From the NCBI GenBank assembly GCA_958448635.1, contig CAUDEQ010000007.1, positions 1-51,311 of the forward strand: DNA of 51,311 bases. The letters run 5' to 3'. The notes under the pieces were generated by a model. It was not told the DNA's origin, did no database searches, and saw nothing but the letters and a program-made list of their open reading frames with translations. Position numbers and translations under genes: made by a program. Shown in pieces: positions 7,321 through 15,976 of this stretch. Each line of letters begins with the position of its first letter. Positions within the stretch are counted from its first letter, which is position 1. The DNA comes from an uncultured Bacillota bacterium (GTDB lineage Bacteria > Bacillota > Clostridia > Peptostreptococcales > Anaerovoracaceae).

Positions 7321-7349
7321 ATTAAACCATCTTTTATTTCCCATTGCAA
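7321..7349 (-). promoter_or_regulatory. Promoter of acd-etfB-etfA
   Basis: Minus strand: -35 TTGCAA (7344-7349), 17-base spacer, -10 TTTAAT (7321-7326). The predicted start near 7314 gives a leader of about 90 bases that begins with the Rex-like site. Confidence 0.6.
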
Positions 7350-7423
7350 GTAATTTTTTAGAAGTTTTATCGAATAAACAACTTTATACATATATATAAG
7401 CAAATTTTACTAAAATTATAGTT

Positions 7424-9370
7424 TTACATTTCTTTCAACTCGCCGGTTCTGTAAGCCTTGACCAGAGCCTTAAGCTCCTCTACTTCTCTGATCAATTCCT
7501 GACCCTGATCCGTATCCTTTACCAGCATCCTCTTTTCAAGAGTTTTTACCGTTCGTATAACAGGAGTATGGAATATCTGTGTGCCGTCAGGCTGGAGCGG
7601 GATGTAAGGCTTGTGCTCTGAAAGAGCCATATACCTGGAATTGAATATGAATGTATATCCTGCTATTCCCGTCTGCTTCTGGTATGCCTTGGACATTCCT
7701 CCGTCTATTATGAAGAGCTTGCCTTCTCCCTTGACAGGACTCTCCCCATCCTTGATCTTAACAGGAACATGTCCGTTGAGTATGTGGGAGTTCTCCGGAT
7801 CAAGCCCGAATTCCTTCAGGATTTTTTCGCATATATCCCTTCTGTTTATCAGCTTATAGTATGGCACCGTATATTCCTTATGTGTCTTCTTATCCTCCAC
7901 GAAGCATCTTTCCAGCGTCGTCATCTGATCCTTTCCGAAAAGAGGAGATTTGCTTCCAAGCCACAGATACCACATCAAGTCTCCGGATCTTCCTGTCTCT
8001 TCCGACTCATCAGGGTTGAAATACGCCTTTCTCACCTGACTGTCCAGATAGTCCATGTATTCGCGGCCGGAGGCTGTAACTCCGTTTATGGTACATTTTT
8101 CAAACTCTCCGTTTTCATCCATCGGTATACACCCATGGTACAGGAGATTTCCGTTGACCACCTTGTAAAGTGCGCCGTGGCTGTATATGAATTTTATATG
8201 CTCCTGAAGCTTTTCGCTCTGAAGGAAGGATGCCTCAAGTGCCATTAGTGTGGCTTTTTCCTCCTCAGTCAGCCTGTAAGGATCTTCAGGATCTATGGTA
8301 GGGAAGTTGGTATCCCTGAGAGGATATACGCCGTCCCTTAGCTTTATGGTTCCCTTCTCGTAATCTATCTTGTCCAGCAGCAGTCTGTTTTCAAGACCGT
8401 ATTCCGGATGAGCCATTATCCTCTGCCCTTCAACCTTGAACTGGCATATGGCTATGGCCTTGTTCATCTTGGCCGCCAAGTTGTCATCCACAGGATCAAA
8501 CTCGTTTTCATCGAGCCTCTTAGGCTTGAAATATTCACATGGATCGTCACCGTAAAGGTTCTCTGCCATGATTGCTAGAGGTCTGAGATTTATACCGTAT
8601 CCGATCTCCAGCATATCGAAGTTGTTGTAGCTTATGTTCATTCTCAGTACATTCGTTATACACGCCCAGTTCCCCGTGGCAGCGCCCATCCATACGATAT
8701 CATGGTTGCCCCACTGAAAATCCACATCGTGATACTTCATCAGGAAGTCCATTATGCAGTCAGGATGTGCGCCTCTGTCCCAGATATCCCCTATTATGTG
8801 GAGTCTGTCCACAGCCAGGGAGCTTATGACTTCGGTAAGCTCGATTATGAAGTCCTCCGCCACCTCGGACTCGACTATGCTGTTTATGATCTGACCGTAA
8901 TAATTGCCTTTGTTGGCTTCATCGTCAGCGTGAAGCAGTTCATCTATGATATATGCGTATTCTTTAGGCAGACGTTTTCTGACCTTTGACCTTGTGTATT
9001 TTGTAGATACCGACTTGCATATGAGTATGAGCCTGAGGATGGATATCTTGCACCACTTATCGAAGTCCTCCTCGCTCTTTTTTCTCCTCTTGATTTCAGC
9101 CTCCGCATTGTAGACAAGAGCCGCCAGCTCGTCTCTTTCATCCCTGTTGAGGTCAGGCCCGAATATCTCCTCTATCTTGGCTCTGACAACGCCTGAGGCG
9201 CTCTTGAGCATATGTATGAAGGCCTCATGCTCTCCGTGAAGATCGCTGAGAAAATACTCCGTACCCTTCGGAAGTGAAAGTATTGCGCTGAGATTTACTA
9301 TTTCTTCAGTCGCAGATTTAACATTCGGATATTTTTTTGACAAATGTCTCAGTAAATATTTATCTATCAA
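7424..9370 (-). CDS. fbp: Class III fructose-1,6-bisphosphatase
   Basis: The gluconeogenic fructose-1,6-bisphosphatase of Firmicutes, a metallophosphoesterase unrelated to the class I enzyme. At 648 residues it has the normal length. Metal-binding motifs are in order: LSDLHGEHEAF near residue 42, GDIWDRGAHPD near 195 and WGNHDIVWMG near 220, with NGHVPV near 545. The start is a TTG at 9370 with AAGGAGGAG at proper spacing; there is no nearby ATG. It is the last gene of a long minus-strand series starting at ygiQ, 13 bases behind its neighbour. Confidence 0.95.
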   Translation of the reverse strand: MIDKYLLRHLSKKYPNVKSATEEIVNLSAILSLPKGTEYFLSDLHGEHEAFIHMLKSASGVVRAKIEEIFGPDLNRDERDELAALVYNAEAEIKRRKKSEEDFDKWCKISILRLILICKSVSTKYTRSKVRKRLPKEYAYIIDELLHADDEANKGNYYGQIINSIVESEVAEDFIIELTEVISSLAVDRLHIIGDIWDRGAHPDCIMDFLMKYHDVDFQWGNHDIVWMGAATGNWACITNVLRMNISYNNFDMLEIGYGINLRPLAIMAENLYGDDPCEYFKPKRLDENEFDPVDDNLAAKMNKAIAICQFKVEGQRIMAHPEYGLENRLLLDKIDYEKGTIKLRDGVYPLRDTNFPTIDPEDPYRLTEEEKATLMALEASFLQSEKLQEHIKFIYSHGALYKVVNGNLLYHGCIPMDENGEFEKCTINGVTASGREYMDYLDSQVRKAYFNPDESEETGRSGDLMWYLWLGSKSPLFGKDQMTTLERCFVEDKKTHKEYTVPYYKLINRRDICEKILKEFGLDPENSHILNGHVPVKIKDGESPVKGEGKLFIIDGGMSKAYQKQTGIAGYTFIFNSRYMALSEHKPYIPLQPDGTQIFHTPVIRTVKTLEKRMLVKDTDQGQELIREVEELKALVKAYRTGELKEM

Positions 9371-9383
9371 AATTTACTCCTCC

Positions 9384-9971
9384 TTATCTATGTCTACCGA
9401 ACATGAGATTGTCCGCCGCAAACAGCAGATAGCTCACGCCTAAAAATACCAACAACGTTACTATCAAATTCATTCCGGGCAAGTTGAAATACGGGATGAA
9501 CACAAAAGTTATCCCCAGTCTGTTTATTATATATACTGCCAGGTTGAAAATCACAGGAAGTATCGCCCATATCAGAGGACTCAAGGGAGTAAACTCTCCT
9601 TTTCTGCAAAACAGCAGATAGTCTGCCACAGCCAGAACAGGAGCTGCGAAATAAAGGAGATACCCTGCGAGAGAAAGGCTCATCAGAGGATTTGCCGAAA
9701 CTCCGAAATGAATAAAATAATATACAACAAAGGTTATAAGCATATATATCGTTACCGCACCTCTCATCATCCCTCTCTCGTATCCCGGACGGGCCACTAT
9801 GAGATATGCGAAATATATCAATGCCAGAACATTGGAAAACAGTGCGAATTCGCTCATTATCGTATCGATGCCAAATCCTGAGTATATAAGTCTCATTACG
9901 ATTCCGGCACCGCACACGATGATAAACAGCACTCTGAAAATCACCGCTATGGTGTTATTTCTGATATACAT
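9384..9971 (-). CDS. Pr6Pr-like six-span membrane protein
   Basis: A hydrophobic protein of 195 residues with about six membrane segments. The first segments contain the MSEFALFSNVLALI stretch, which resembles the FT..SN signature of the prokaryotic six-span Pr6Pr family, related to eukaryotic FAR-17a/AIG1 proteins. No function is established for the bacterial members. The frame is open to 10031, but ATG 9971 (MYIRNN) with upstream AGGAGGGAG fits better. It overlaps the end of the preceding gene by 17 bases, so the two are probably coupled. Confidence 0.55.
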   Translation of the reverse strand: MYIRNNTIAVIFRVLFIIVCGAGIVMRLIYSGFGIDTIMSEFALFSNVLALIYFAYLIVARPGYERGMMRGAVTIYMLITFVVYYFIHFGVSANPLMSLSLAGYLLYFAAPVLAVADYLLFCRKGEFTPLSPLIWAILPVIFNLAVYIINRLGITFVFIPYFNLPGMNLIVTLLVFLGVSYLLFAADNLMFGRHR

Positions 9972-10656
9972 TTTTTCCTGACTCCCTCCTGCTCCTGTAT
10001 AGTATACCACGATCCAAAGCCAGAAGCGCACCGCATAATACGATAATTATCGCAACTATGAGTATAGCGCAGCCTGCGAAAAACTCCTGCGGCATCAGAA
10101 GTATCACCGGATCAGTATACGCATCCAATATCCAGTTGTCCTTTCCCGGAAAGAAAATGCGGTGGAACACCTCGAATGCCTTATCGAAGTTGACAGCTGA
10201 CACAATGGCTACGACAGCCATTGTAATTCCTATGACCACCGACGACCAGAAGCCCGGGCTGTGTCCTCTGAAAAAGTACGGTTTCTTTCTTTTTACAAGG
10301 CAATAGATAACCACTACAGCCGTAATTACAGCTGATATTAGCGCCAACACCATGTCAAGTATGAACAGCTTCCTCACGTCCTCAAAGTGTGCTCTGCCGT
10401 CCTCTGACCACGGCAGGCTCCCTGCCGAAAACTCATCTGTTTTCCCCGTGCAGTAGTCCAGCACATCGTCATAAGTCTCTTTGATCTGACTCTCCGTCAT
10501 CCCGCTTCTTTCTGTCAAATCCAGCGGCTGTATATGTGCATGATAAAATGGCCTTGCCAATATTGGAACCGCCACCGCCGATGTTACTATGAAAACCGCT
10601 GCGGATATCATCAGTATGACGGCACCGATCCTGCTTTCTCTATTCTTTTCGCTCAT
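9955..10656 (-). CDS. DUF1461 / TIGR01906 integral membrane protein
   Basis: A 233-residue membrane protein with four to five spans and an extracytoplasmic loop after span 1. The loop has the features of the TIGR01906/DUF1461 family: a Y..VLDYCTG segment, then W.EDGRAHFEDVRKLF before the second span, and FHRIFFPGKDNWILDAYTDPVILLMPQEFF before the last. The function is unknown. ATG 10656 (MSEKNR) was preferred to the TTG at 10671 although its ribosome site (GGAAG) is modest. Confidence 0.85.
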   Translation of the reverse strand: MSEKNRESRIGAVILMISAAVFIVTSAVAVPILARPFYHAHIQPLDLTERSGMTESQIKETYDDVLDYCTGKTDEFSAGSLPWSEDGRAHFEDVRKLFILDMVLALISAVITAVVVIYCLVKRKKPYFFRGHSPGFWSSVVIGITMAVVAIVSAVNFDKAFEVFHRIFFPGKDNWILDAYTDPVILLMPQEFFAGCAILIVAIIIVLCGALLALDRGILYRSRRESGKNVYQK

Positions 10657-10706
10657 AATGCTTCCAATCAAACATGAATTTCATCAGTCTGATGCCAATG
10701 ATTCCG

Positions 10707-11807
10707 TTATTTCATCAGCCTGCTGATTATCGACTCCTTTTCCACATCCCAGCCTTCGCCTTTGCTGTGCTTGTATTTTTTCAAGATCTTATCTGTGGCA
10801 GGATTTTCAGCCAGCTCCTTCTCGTACAGCTGCCGTTCGTATTCCGTCAAGCTGTCCACCTGCTTAATATGAGCCTTTATGGGCTTTGGCAGTACCAGCA
10901 TATAGATCAGCGGCGATATTATCAGCCAGTATATTACAGTCCACACGATGATGAACACTGCAGCATAAACATGGGTAAGTCCGTTGACAGCCAGCAATAC
11001 GAATGCCATGGATACGAGTATCCAGAGAATGAAGCCTATGTATGTCCTGTCAAGAAGCGCCAGCCTTGCCTGCAGCGCCTCGTCATACCATACATCGTTG
11101 TATTTACCCAACGCCTTTTTCCACTTGTTCCTGCTCCTTGCCAGTCCGAAGGCTGTTTTGAAATCTTCAAACGTTGCTTTTTCCTCAGGTATTTCAATGG
11201 GAGCATGATCCGTCTTCACGTAGAGTACCTCCGAAAATATCGCACTGCCCTCTCCCATCACCGTAAGCTCCGTCACTTCTCCTTCTTCAAAGTCCAACAC
11301 CAGCTGACAGCCCTCCTGCACCATATGACTCTCACCGCATGCCGATACCACCGCATAGCCTCTTATGCAGTATAATCCAATAGATGCATGTGTATATTCT
11401 CCGGCTTCGGATAATGGCACGGCCTTGGCTTCATTTTCAGCCTCCATCATCTCCAATCGTCCGGCACATCCTTTCCTGAATATCAGATTGTAATCCTTTA
11501 TCCTTCCGAAGCACTTAGTGACTGTACCTCCATCAAATGTATCCTGCTGTGCCGGCTGAAGTCTTACTGACCTCTCGTTTCCATGGGCCAGTACAGCCTC
11601 GCCCTCCATCACCATGAGAACTCTGTCGTAATCAGGAAGCTTCGTAAAGGTGGATTCGTCCACTTCAACGTCGGCAGAGCTGAGCCTCCATATAAAGTTT
11701 CTCTCTATATATTCCGATGACTCCGGATATATGGCAAACTGTGTAGTTTCGCCTCCCGACCACTTACCTGTACTGAAGCCTTCTCTATCGTATATCCTTT
11801 TTTTCAT
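10707..11807 (-). CDS. HutD/Ves-family protein with C-terminal membrane anchor
   Basis: Residues 1 to about 190 match the cupin-like HutD/Ves family: W.GGETTQFAIYPE, then RNFIWRLSSADVEVDESTFTKLPDYDRVLMVMEGE. Some HutD members act in histidine degradation, others have no known role. Unusually, the protein continues to 366 residues with a linker, two hydrophobic spans (about 258-280 and 284-312) and a charged cytoplasmic tail. No hut genes are nearby. It lies 19 bases after yitT in the same series. The role is unknown; a membrane-bound small-molecule sensor is one guess. Confidence 0.7.
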   Translation of the reverse strand: MKKRIYDREGFSTGKWSGGETTQFAIYPESSEYIERNFIWRLSSADVEVDESTFTKLPDYDRVLMVMEGEAVLAHGNERSVRLQPAQQDTFDGGTVTKCFGRIKDYNLIFRKGCAGRLEMMEAENEAKAVPLSEAGEYTHASIGLYCIRGYAVVSACGESHMVQEGCQLVLDFEEGEVTELTVMGEGSAIFSEVLYVKTDHAPIEIPEEKATFEDFKTAFGLARSRNKWKKALGKYNDVWYDEALQARLALLDRTYIGFILWILVSMAFVLLAVNGLTHVYAAVFIIVWTVIYWLIISPLIYMLVLPKPIKAHIKQVDSLTEYERQLYEKELAENPATDKILKKYKHSKGEGWDVEKESIISRLMK

Positions 11808-11826
11808 ACACCGCTCCTGTCCTTGA

Positions 11827-12744
11827 TCATTCCTTACCTATATCGTTGAACCCTCGTCCGGCGCCCCATACCGTCTCAACTCTCGTTACGGTGACAAATG
11901 CGTCGTGATCTATCTCCGCCAGCTTTTTTCTGACCTGTGTGCTCTCCCTAGGAGAACACAGCAGCACCAGCTGTCTCATCTCTCTTCCCGTATATTCGCC
12001 CCTTATTTCAAAGCTTGTAATACCTCTGTCCACCTCGTTTATTATAAAGTCCGATATCTCATCAGCCTTGCTTGTTATTATATTGAGCTGCACCGTCTTG
12101 CTGGCAAAGCCGTACATGACTATTTCCGATGTCTTCGTCAATATCACCTGTGTAATGAGGGCGTACAGCGCTATATTCCTGCCGTACACCAGCGCCGAAG
12201 CGATTATTATTACCGCATCTATACACAGCAGTATCTTACTGAGGCTTGCCTGCGGGTAGAGCTTCAGCTTGATTATCTTGGCTATGGCGTCCGTACCGGC
12301 AGATGCATAGCCTCTCCAGAAGATCAGTCCTATATATACTCCCGTAAACACACCGCAGAAGACTGCCGCCAGCAGTATGTCCTTCGTTTCAAGGAGCTTT
12401 ATGTCCATGCGCTCAAACAGGAAGAGAACTGCCGGATAAAGTATGGAAAGAAACAGTATTTTCTTCAGCTCTCTCCAACCGATGAATACGGTCACCAATA
12501 TCAGCACTATGATTGAAAATCCGTAGTACATTATGGAAAAATCTATGTCTATGAACTTCTGCATTATCCTGGCCAGACCTGTGATCCCTCCAGATGTAAG
12601 TCCGTTGGGTATCATCACTCCCACCGTGGAAAATGCACTTATGCAGCATGCGCTCAGCAGTATGAAGAAGTCCATCGCCAGATCCTTTGCCCTCGCTTTC
12701 CGGCGCGAGCCCTTTTCCTTCTCAGTTCCCACGTCACTGCTCAT
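11827..12744 (-). CDS. YitT family membrane protein
   Basis: The protein has an N-terminal five-span membrane domain (SGGITGLARI near residue 55, GTDAIAKI near 155) and a C-terminal cytoplasmic DUF2179 domain (KADEISDFIINEVDRGITSF, then EIDHDAFVTVTRV), the standard YitT layout. Function is not settled. The frame is open to 12789, but ATG 12744 (MSSDVG) has GGGAGGAATAAGAGT in front. The earlier residues would come from overlap with the methyltransferase gene, which stops at 12749. The 305-residue length then fits the family. Confidence 0.88.
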   Translation of the reverse strand: MSSDVGTEKEKGSRRKARAKDLAMDFFILLSACCISAFSTVGVMIPNGLTSGGITGLARIMQKFIDIDFSIMYYGFSIIVLILVTVFIGWRELKKILFLSILYPAVLFLFERMDIKLLETKDILLAAVFCGVFTGVYIGLIFWRGYASAGTDAIAKIIKLKLYPQASLSKILLCIDAVIIIASALVYGRNIALYALITQVILTKTSEIVMYGFASKTVQLNIITSKADEISDFIINEVDRGITSFEIRGEYTGREMRQLVLLCSPRESTQVRKKLAEIDHDAFVTVTRVETVWGAGRGFNDIGKE

Positions 12745-12748
12745 ACTC

Positions 12749-14047
12749 TTATTCCTCCCGAATTCCTCTGATGCTTCTTCCGAAGACATCGTACCCTCTT
12801 ATGGTTTTATTTCCATCATTCTCATTGAATTCAAACATTCCATCGGTCTTGGCCTGAAGATGATTTGCTCGGAATACGCCGCTGTCATCCTCACGGCCGA
12901 TGCTCCAGAGCTTCACCATGCTGAGGCTGTCTGCCGACATGTATTTATTGAATTCCTCTTCATATGTTTCAAGCCCCTCCGGCATATCAGCATCATACGA
13001 CAGAAGCTCCGCCAGACCGCCCATTGCCCTGTAGCACAGCCTCGTTTCCGAATCGGCTGCCCCATCCTTCACAACATAAAAGCTGCTTCCCAGGCTGCCC
13101 AACCTCTGTATCTGGTCTGCCACCGCCAGACCGCCCTCATCGCACATGAGCCATCTTCTTCCGTTTTTTTCACACACAGCTCCCAGCGTACCTGAGCCTG
13201 CAAAAAAATCTGCACAGAGGTCTCCCTCATCTGTACATGAAGCGATGATGCGCTCCATGAGCTTCTCAGGCTTCTGGGTGGCATAACCGGTCCTTTCTGC
13301 CGATGTCCTTCCCACCATATCTATACTCCACACATCCTTCATGTTTACCAGGGTATACCAACCCTTGTCGTCGCAGAACTCCTCTACTCCCTTGAACCTG
13401 TACGGCTTCATACCTCTGTTATATGATTTTTCCGTGAGAGGTCTGAATTTGTAATTCTTTCCTTTACCGTACACGAGAAGTGTGTCGTGCTTTTTGGAAA
13501 AGCTCCTCTTGCTGCTCCCTCCGGATTTATATGTCCATATCACCTCGTTTATGAAATTGCTTTCACCGAAGATCTGATCCATTATAACCTTGACGTAGTA
13601 CACGCTGTGCCAGTCCAGATGCATCCACATGCATCCCGTATCCGACAGCAGCTCCCTCATGGCAAAAAGCCTTGCCGTAAGCATCGTGAGATATTCCTTC
13701 ATGCCGCAGCGCCACATATCGTCATACGCTTCCAGCTTCATCAGCTTCGATGCTCCGAGAACATCCGACTCAAGGCGTATCGAGGCCTTGTATTTGCCGC
13801 TGGAAAAGAACGGCGGATCAGTGTATATCAGCTGGAGCCTGCCGGACAGCTGTCTTTCGGTTATGAGGTGACACATAAACCTCAGGTTATCACCCTTTGC
13901 AATGCAATTACAAGCATCGGCGCCTTCCGTTTCAGCTCCGTATATCTCCTTTATGGTGAAATCAAAATCACTTTTGCCGTTCAAAGCATCGTGATACAGT
14001 TTTTTGCCGTCTTCGTACGCTTCTGCAACATCCGTCAAACAAAGCAT
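12749..14047 (-). CDS. Solitary DNA methyltransferase (N4/N6, type III Mod-like)
   Basis: An S-adenosylmethionine-dependent DNA amino-methyltransferase of the beta arrangement. The catalytic motif TDPPF lies near residue 76, ahead of the SAM-binding motif DFFAGSGTLG near 293, preceded by the usual TQKPEKLMERII. The region between, about 160-260, would hold target recognition. After residue 320 there is an extra stretch of some 110 residues that I do not recognise. No restriction subunit is beside it, so it may be a regulatory or orphan methylase. It is co-directional with ygiQ (21-base gap) and yitT. Confidence 0.85.
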   Translation of the reverse strand: MLCLTDVAEAYEDGKKLYHDALNGKSDFDFTIKEIYGAETEGADACNCIAKGDNLRFMCHLITERQLSGRLQLIYTDPPFFSSGKYKASIRLESDVLGASKLMKLEAYDDMWRCGMKEYLTMLTARLFAMRELLSDTGCMWMHLDWHSVYYVKVIMDQIFGESNFINEVIWTYKSGGSSKRSFSKKHDTLLVYGKGKNYKFRPLTEKSYNRGMKPYRFKGVEEFCDDKGWYTLVNMKDVWSIDMVGRTSAERTGYATQKPEKLMERIIASCTDEGDLCADFFAGSGTLGAVCEKNGRRWLMCDEGGLAVADQIQRLGSLGSSFYVVKDGAADSETRLCYRAMGGLAELLSYDADMPEGLETYEEEFNKYMSADSLSMVKLWSIGREDDSGVFRANHLQAKTDGMFEFNENDGNKTIRGYDVFGRSIRGIREE

Positions 14048-14068
14048 TTCAGCTACCCTTTCCTGACA

Positions 14069-15922
14069 TCATTTCAAAACAGATATAAGATCCTCTCTGT
14101 GGACCTTTTTCAAGGCGGCAATGACCGTCTTCCTGTTCTCCTTCTTATGAAAATGCATCAATGCCCTTTGCATTTTCTTTTCTTCATGGCTTTTTGCCAC
14201 GTATATCTTTTCTCCTGTAAATGGGTCCTTTTCCGTATAATACATGCATGTTGCCAGCGTCCCCGGAGTGGGATAAAAATCCTGCACCTGATCCGGGATG
14301 AAGCCTGTGTCCTTCATGTAAAGCGCCAGCTCCACAGCGTCCTCAAGAGTGCTTCCGGGATGGGATGAAATGAAGTAAGGCACCATATACTGCTTCTTTC
14401 CCAGCCTCCTGTTCATTTCCCTGTATTTTCTGCTGAAGCTGTCAAACACGCTGCATGACGGCTTTCTCATCCTTCGCAAAACGTTTTCCGATACATGCTC
14501 AGGCGCCACCTTCAATATGCCGCTGACATGATGCCTGCACAGCTCCTCCAAAAAACCATCCTTTTTGTCCGCCATCAGATAATCATATCTTATTCCTGAG
14601 CGTATGAAGACCTTCTTTACACCGTCTACGTTTCTTACCGCCCTCAGCACCTCCATGTATTCGCTGTGGTCCGCCTCCAACTGACTGCATGGCTTTGGAA
14701 AGAGACAGTCCTTACTCCCGCACATTCCATGGTTTTTCTGCTTTTTACAAGAAGGATTTCTGAAATTGGCAGTCGGTCCTCCCACGTCGTGTATGTATCC
14801 CTTGAAGTCGGAAAGTCCCGTCAGAATACATGCTTCCTCCACTATGGATTCCTTGCTCCTGCTCCTGACCTCCCTGCCTTGATGATAAGTTATGGCGCAA
14901 AAAGCACAACCGCCGAAGCACCCTCTGTTGGCTGTTATGCTGAATTTTATCTCCTTTATGGCAGGCACTCCGCCTTCCTCTTCATATGAAGAATGGTAGT
15001 CTCTCATGTATGGCAGACTGTATATCTGATCCAGCTCCTCTCTTTCCAGAGGCGGCTGGGGTGGATTCTGCACCACATGAAAATCTCCGTAAGGCTCCAA
15101 AAGCCTCCTGCCTGTCACTGCGTCGTTGCTCCTGTACTGCAATGTGAAGCTCCTGCCGTATGCATCCTTAGAGAAAGCTGTTTCACTGAAATCAGGCAGC
15201 ACCACATCCTCATCGTATACCTGTGGGTCCTTCAGTTTCACGCAGGTGCCTCTTATCCACGAAATATCTTTTATATCTATTCCTGAGTCCAGAGCCTCGG
15301 CTATCTCAAGAACTGCCCGTTCTCCCATGCCGTAAACCAGGATATCCGCCTTTGAATCCAGAAGGATGGATCGTCTCACCTTGTCATCCCAGTAATCATA
15401 ATGAGCCAGCCTCCTGAGACTGGCCTCAAGGCCTCCTATTATCACCGGCACATCCTTGTAGGCTTCCCTCGCTCTGTTGCTGTATACTATCACCGCTCTG
15501 TCGGGGCGTCTTCCATTCCTGCCTCCTGGAGAATAAACGTCATGGCTTCTTCTGTGCTTCGTGACGGAATAATTGTTGACCATGGAATCAACATTTCCGC
15601 TGTTGATGAGGAAACCTAACCTCGGTTTTCCGAATCTCTTGAAATCCTCCGCATTCTTCCAGTCAGGCTGGGATAAGATGGCTATTCTAAAGCCGTGAGA
15701 CTCCAGATGTCTGCTGATGATCGCTGTACCAAAAGACGGATGGTCAACATAGGCGTCTCCCGTCACCAGAACAAAATCCACCTCGCTCCATCCTCTGTAT
15801 TTCATATCCTCAACGTTTACAGGTAAAAACATCCTTTTCGTGCCTTTCCCATAGATTAAAGCCGGCTGTGCCGATTCTTTCTCAACGGTAAACTTTGCTG
15901 ATACTTCGTCATATCGTTTCAA
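14069..15922 (-). CDS. YgiQ family radical SAM protein
   Basis: A radical SAM enzyme of the YgiQ/UPF0313 family; the reaction is unknown. Seen are the N-terminal VLVTGDAYVDHPSFG, the radical SAM cluster CFGGCAFCAITYHQGR near residue 340, VAPEHVSENVLRRMRKPS, and FYPTPGTLATCMYYT near the end, all family hallmarks. The frame starts at a TTG (15922) with AGGAAA before it. An internal ATG at 15832 (MFLPVNVEDM) coincides with the start of family conservation and is an alternative, so the first 30 residues are uncertain. It heads the series that runs to fbp. Confidence 0.92.
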   Translation of the reverse strand: MKRYDEVSAKFTVEKESAQPALIYGKGTKRMFLPVNVEDMKYRGWSEVDFVLVTGDAYVDHPSFGTAIISRHLESHGFRIAILSQPDWKNAEDFKRFGKPRLGFLINSGNVDSMVNNYSVTKHRRSHDVYSPGGRNGRRPDRAVIVYSNRAREAYKDVPVIIGGLEASLRRLAHYDYWDDKVRRSILLDSKADILVYGMGERAVLEIAEALDSGIDIKDISWIRGTCVKLKDPQVYDEDVVLPDFSETAFSKDAYGRSFTLQYRSNDAVTGRRLLEPYGDFHVVQNPPQPPLEREELDQIYSLPYMRDYHSSYEEEGGVPAIKEIKFSITANRGCFGGCAFCAITYHQGREVRSRSKESIVEEACILTGLSDFKGYIHDVGGPTANFRNPSCKKQKNHGMCGSKDCLFPKPCSQLEADHSEYMEVLRAVRNVDGVKKVFIRSGIRYDYLMADKKDGFLEELCRHHVSGILKVAPEHVSENVLRRMRKPSCSVFDSFSRKYREMNRRLGKKQYMVPYFISSHPGSTLEDAVELALYMKDTGFIPDQVQDFYPTPGTLATCMYYTEKDPFTGEKIYVAKSHEEKKMQRALMHFHKKENRKTVIAALKKVHREDLISVLK

Positions 15923-15939
15923 CGATATTTCCTAAGAAT

Positions 15940-15975
15940 AAAATAAGCAGCCTAATTTATAGACTGCTTTATTTT
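15940..15975 (-). terminator. Terminator after the CHAP hydrolase gene
   Basis: A low-GC hairpin, with AAAATAAGCAG pairing with CTGCTTTATTTT around a 13-base loop, directly follows the stop at 15977. It lies between the hydrolase and ygiQ, so it could also affect read-through into ygiQ. Confidence 0.55.
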
Positions 15976-15976
15976 A

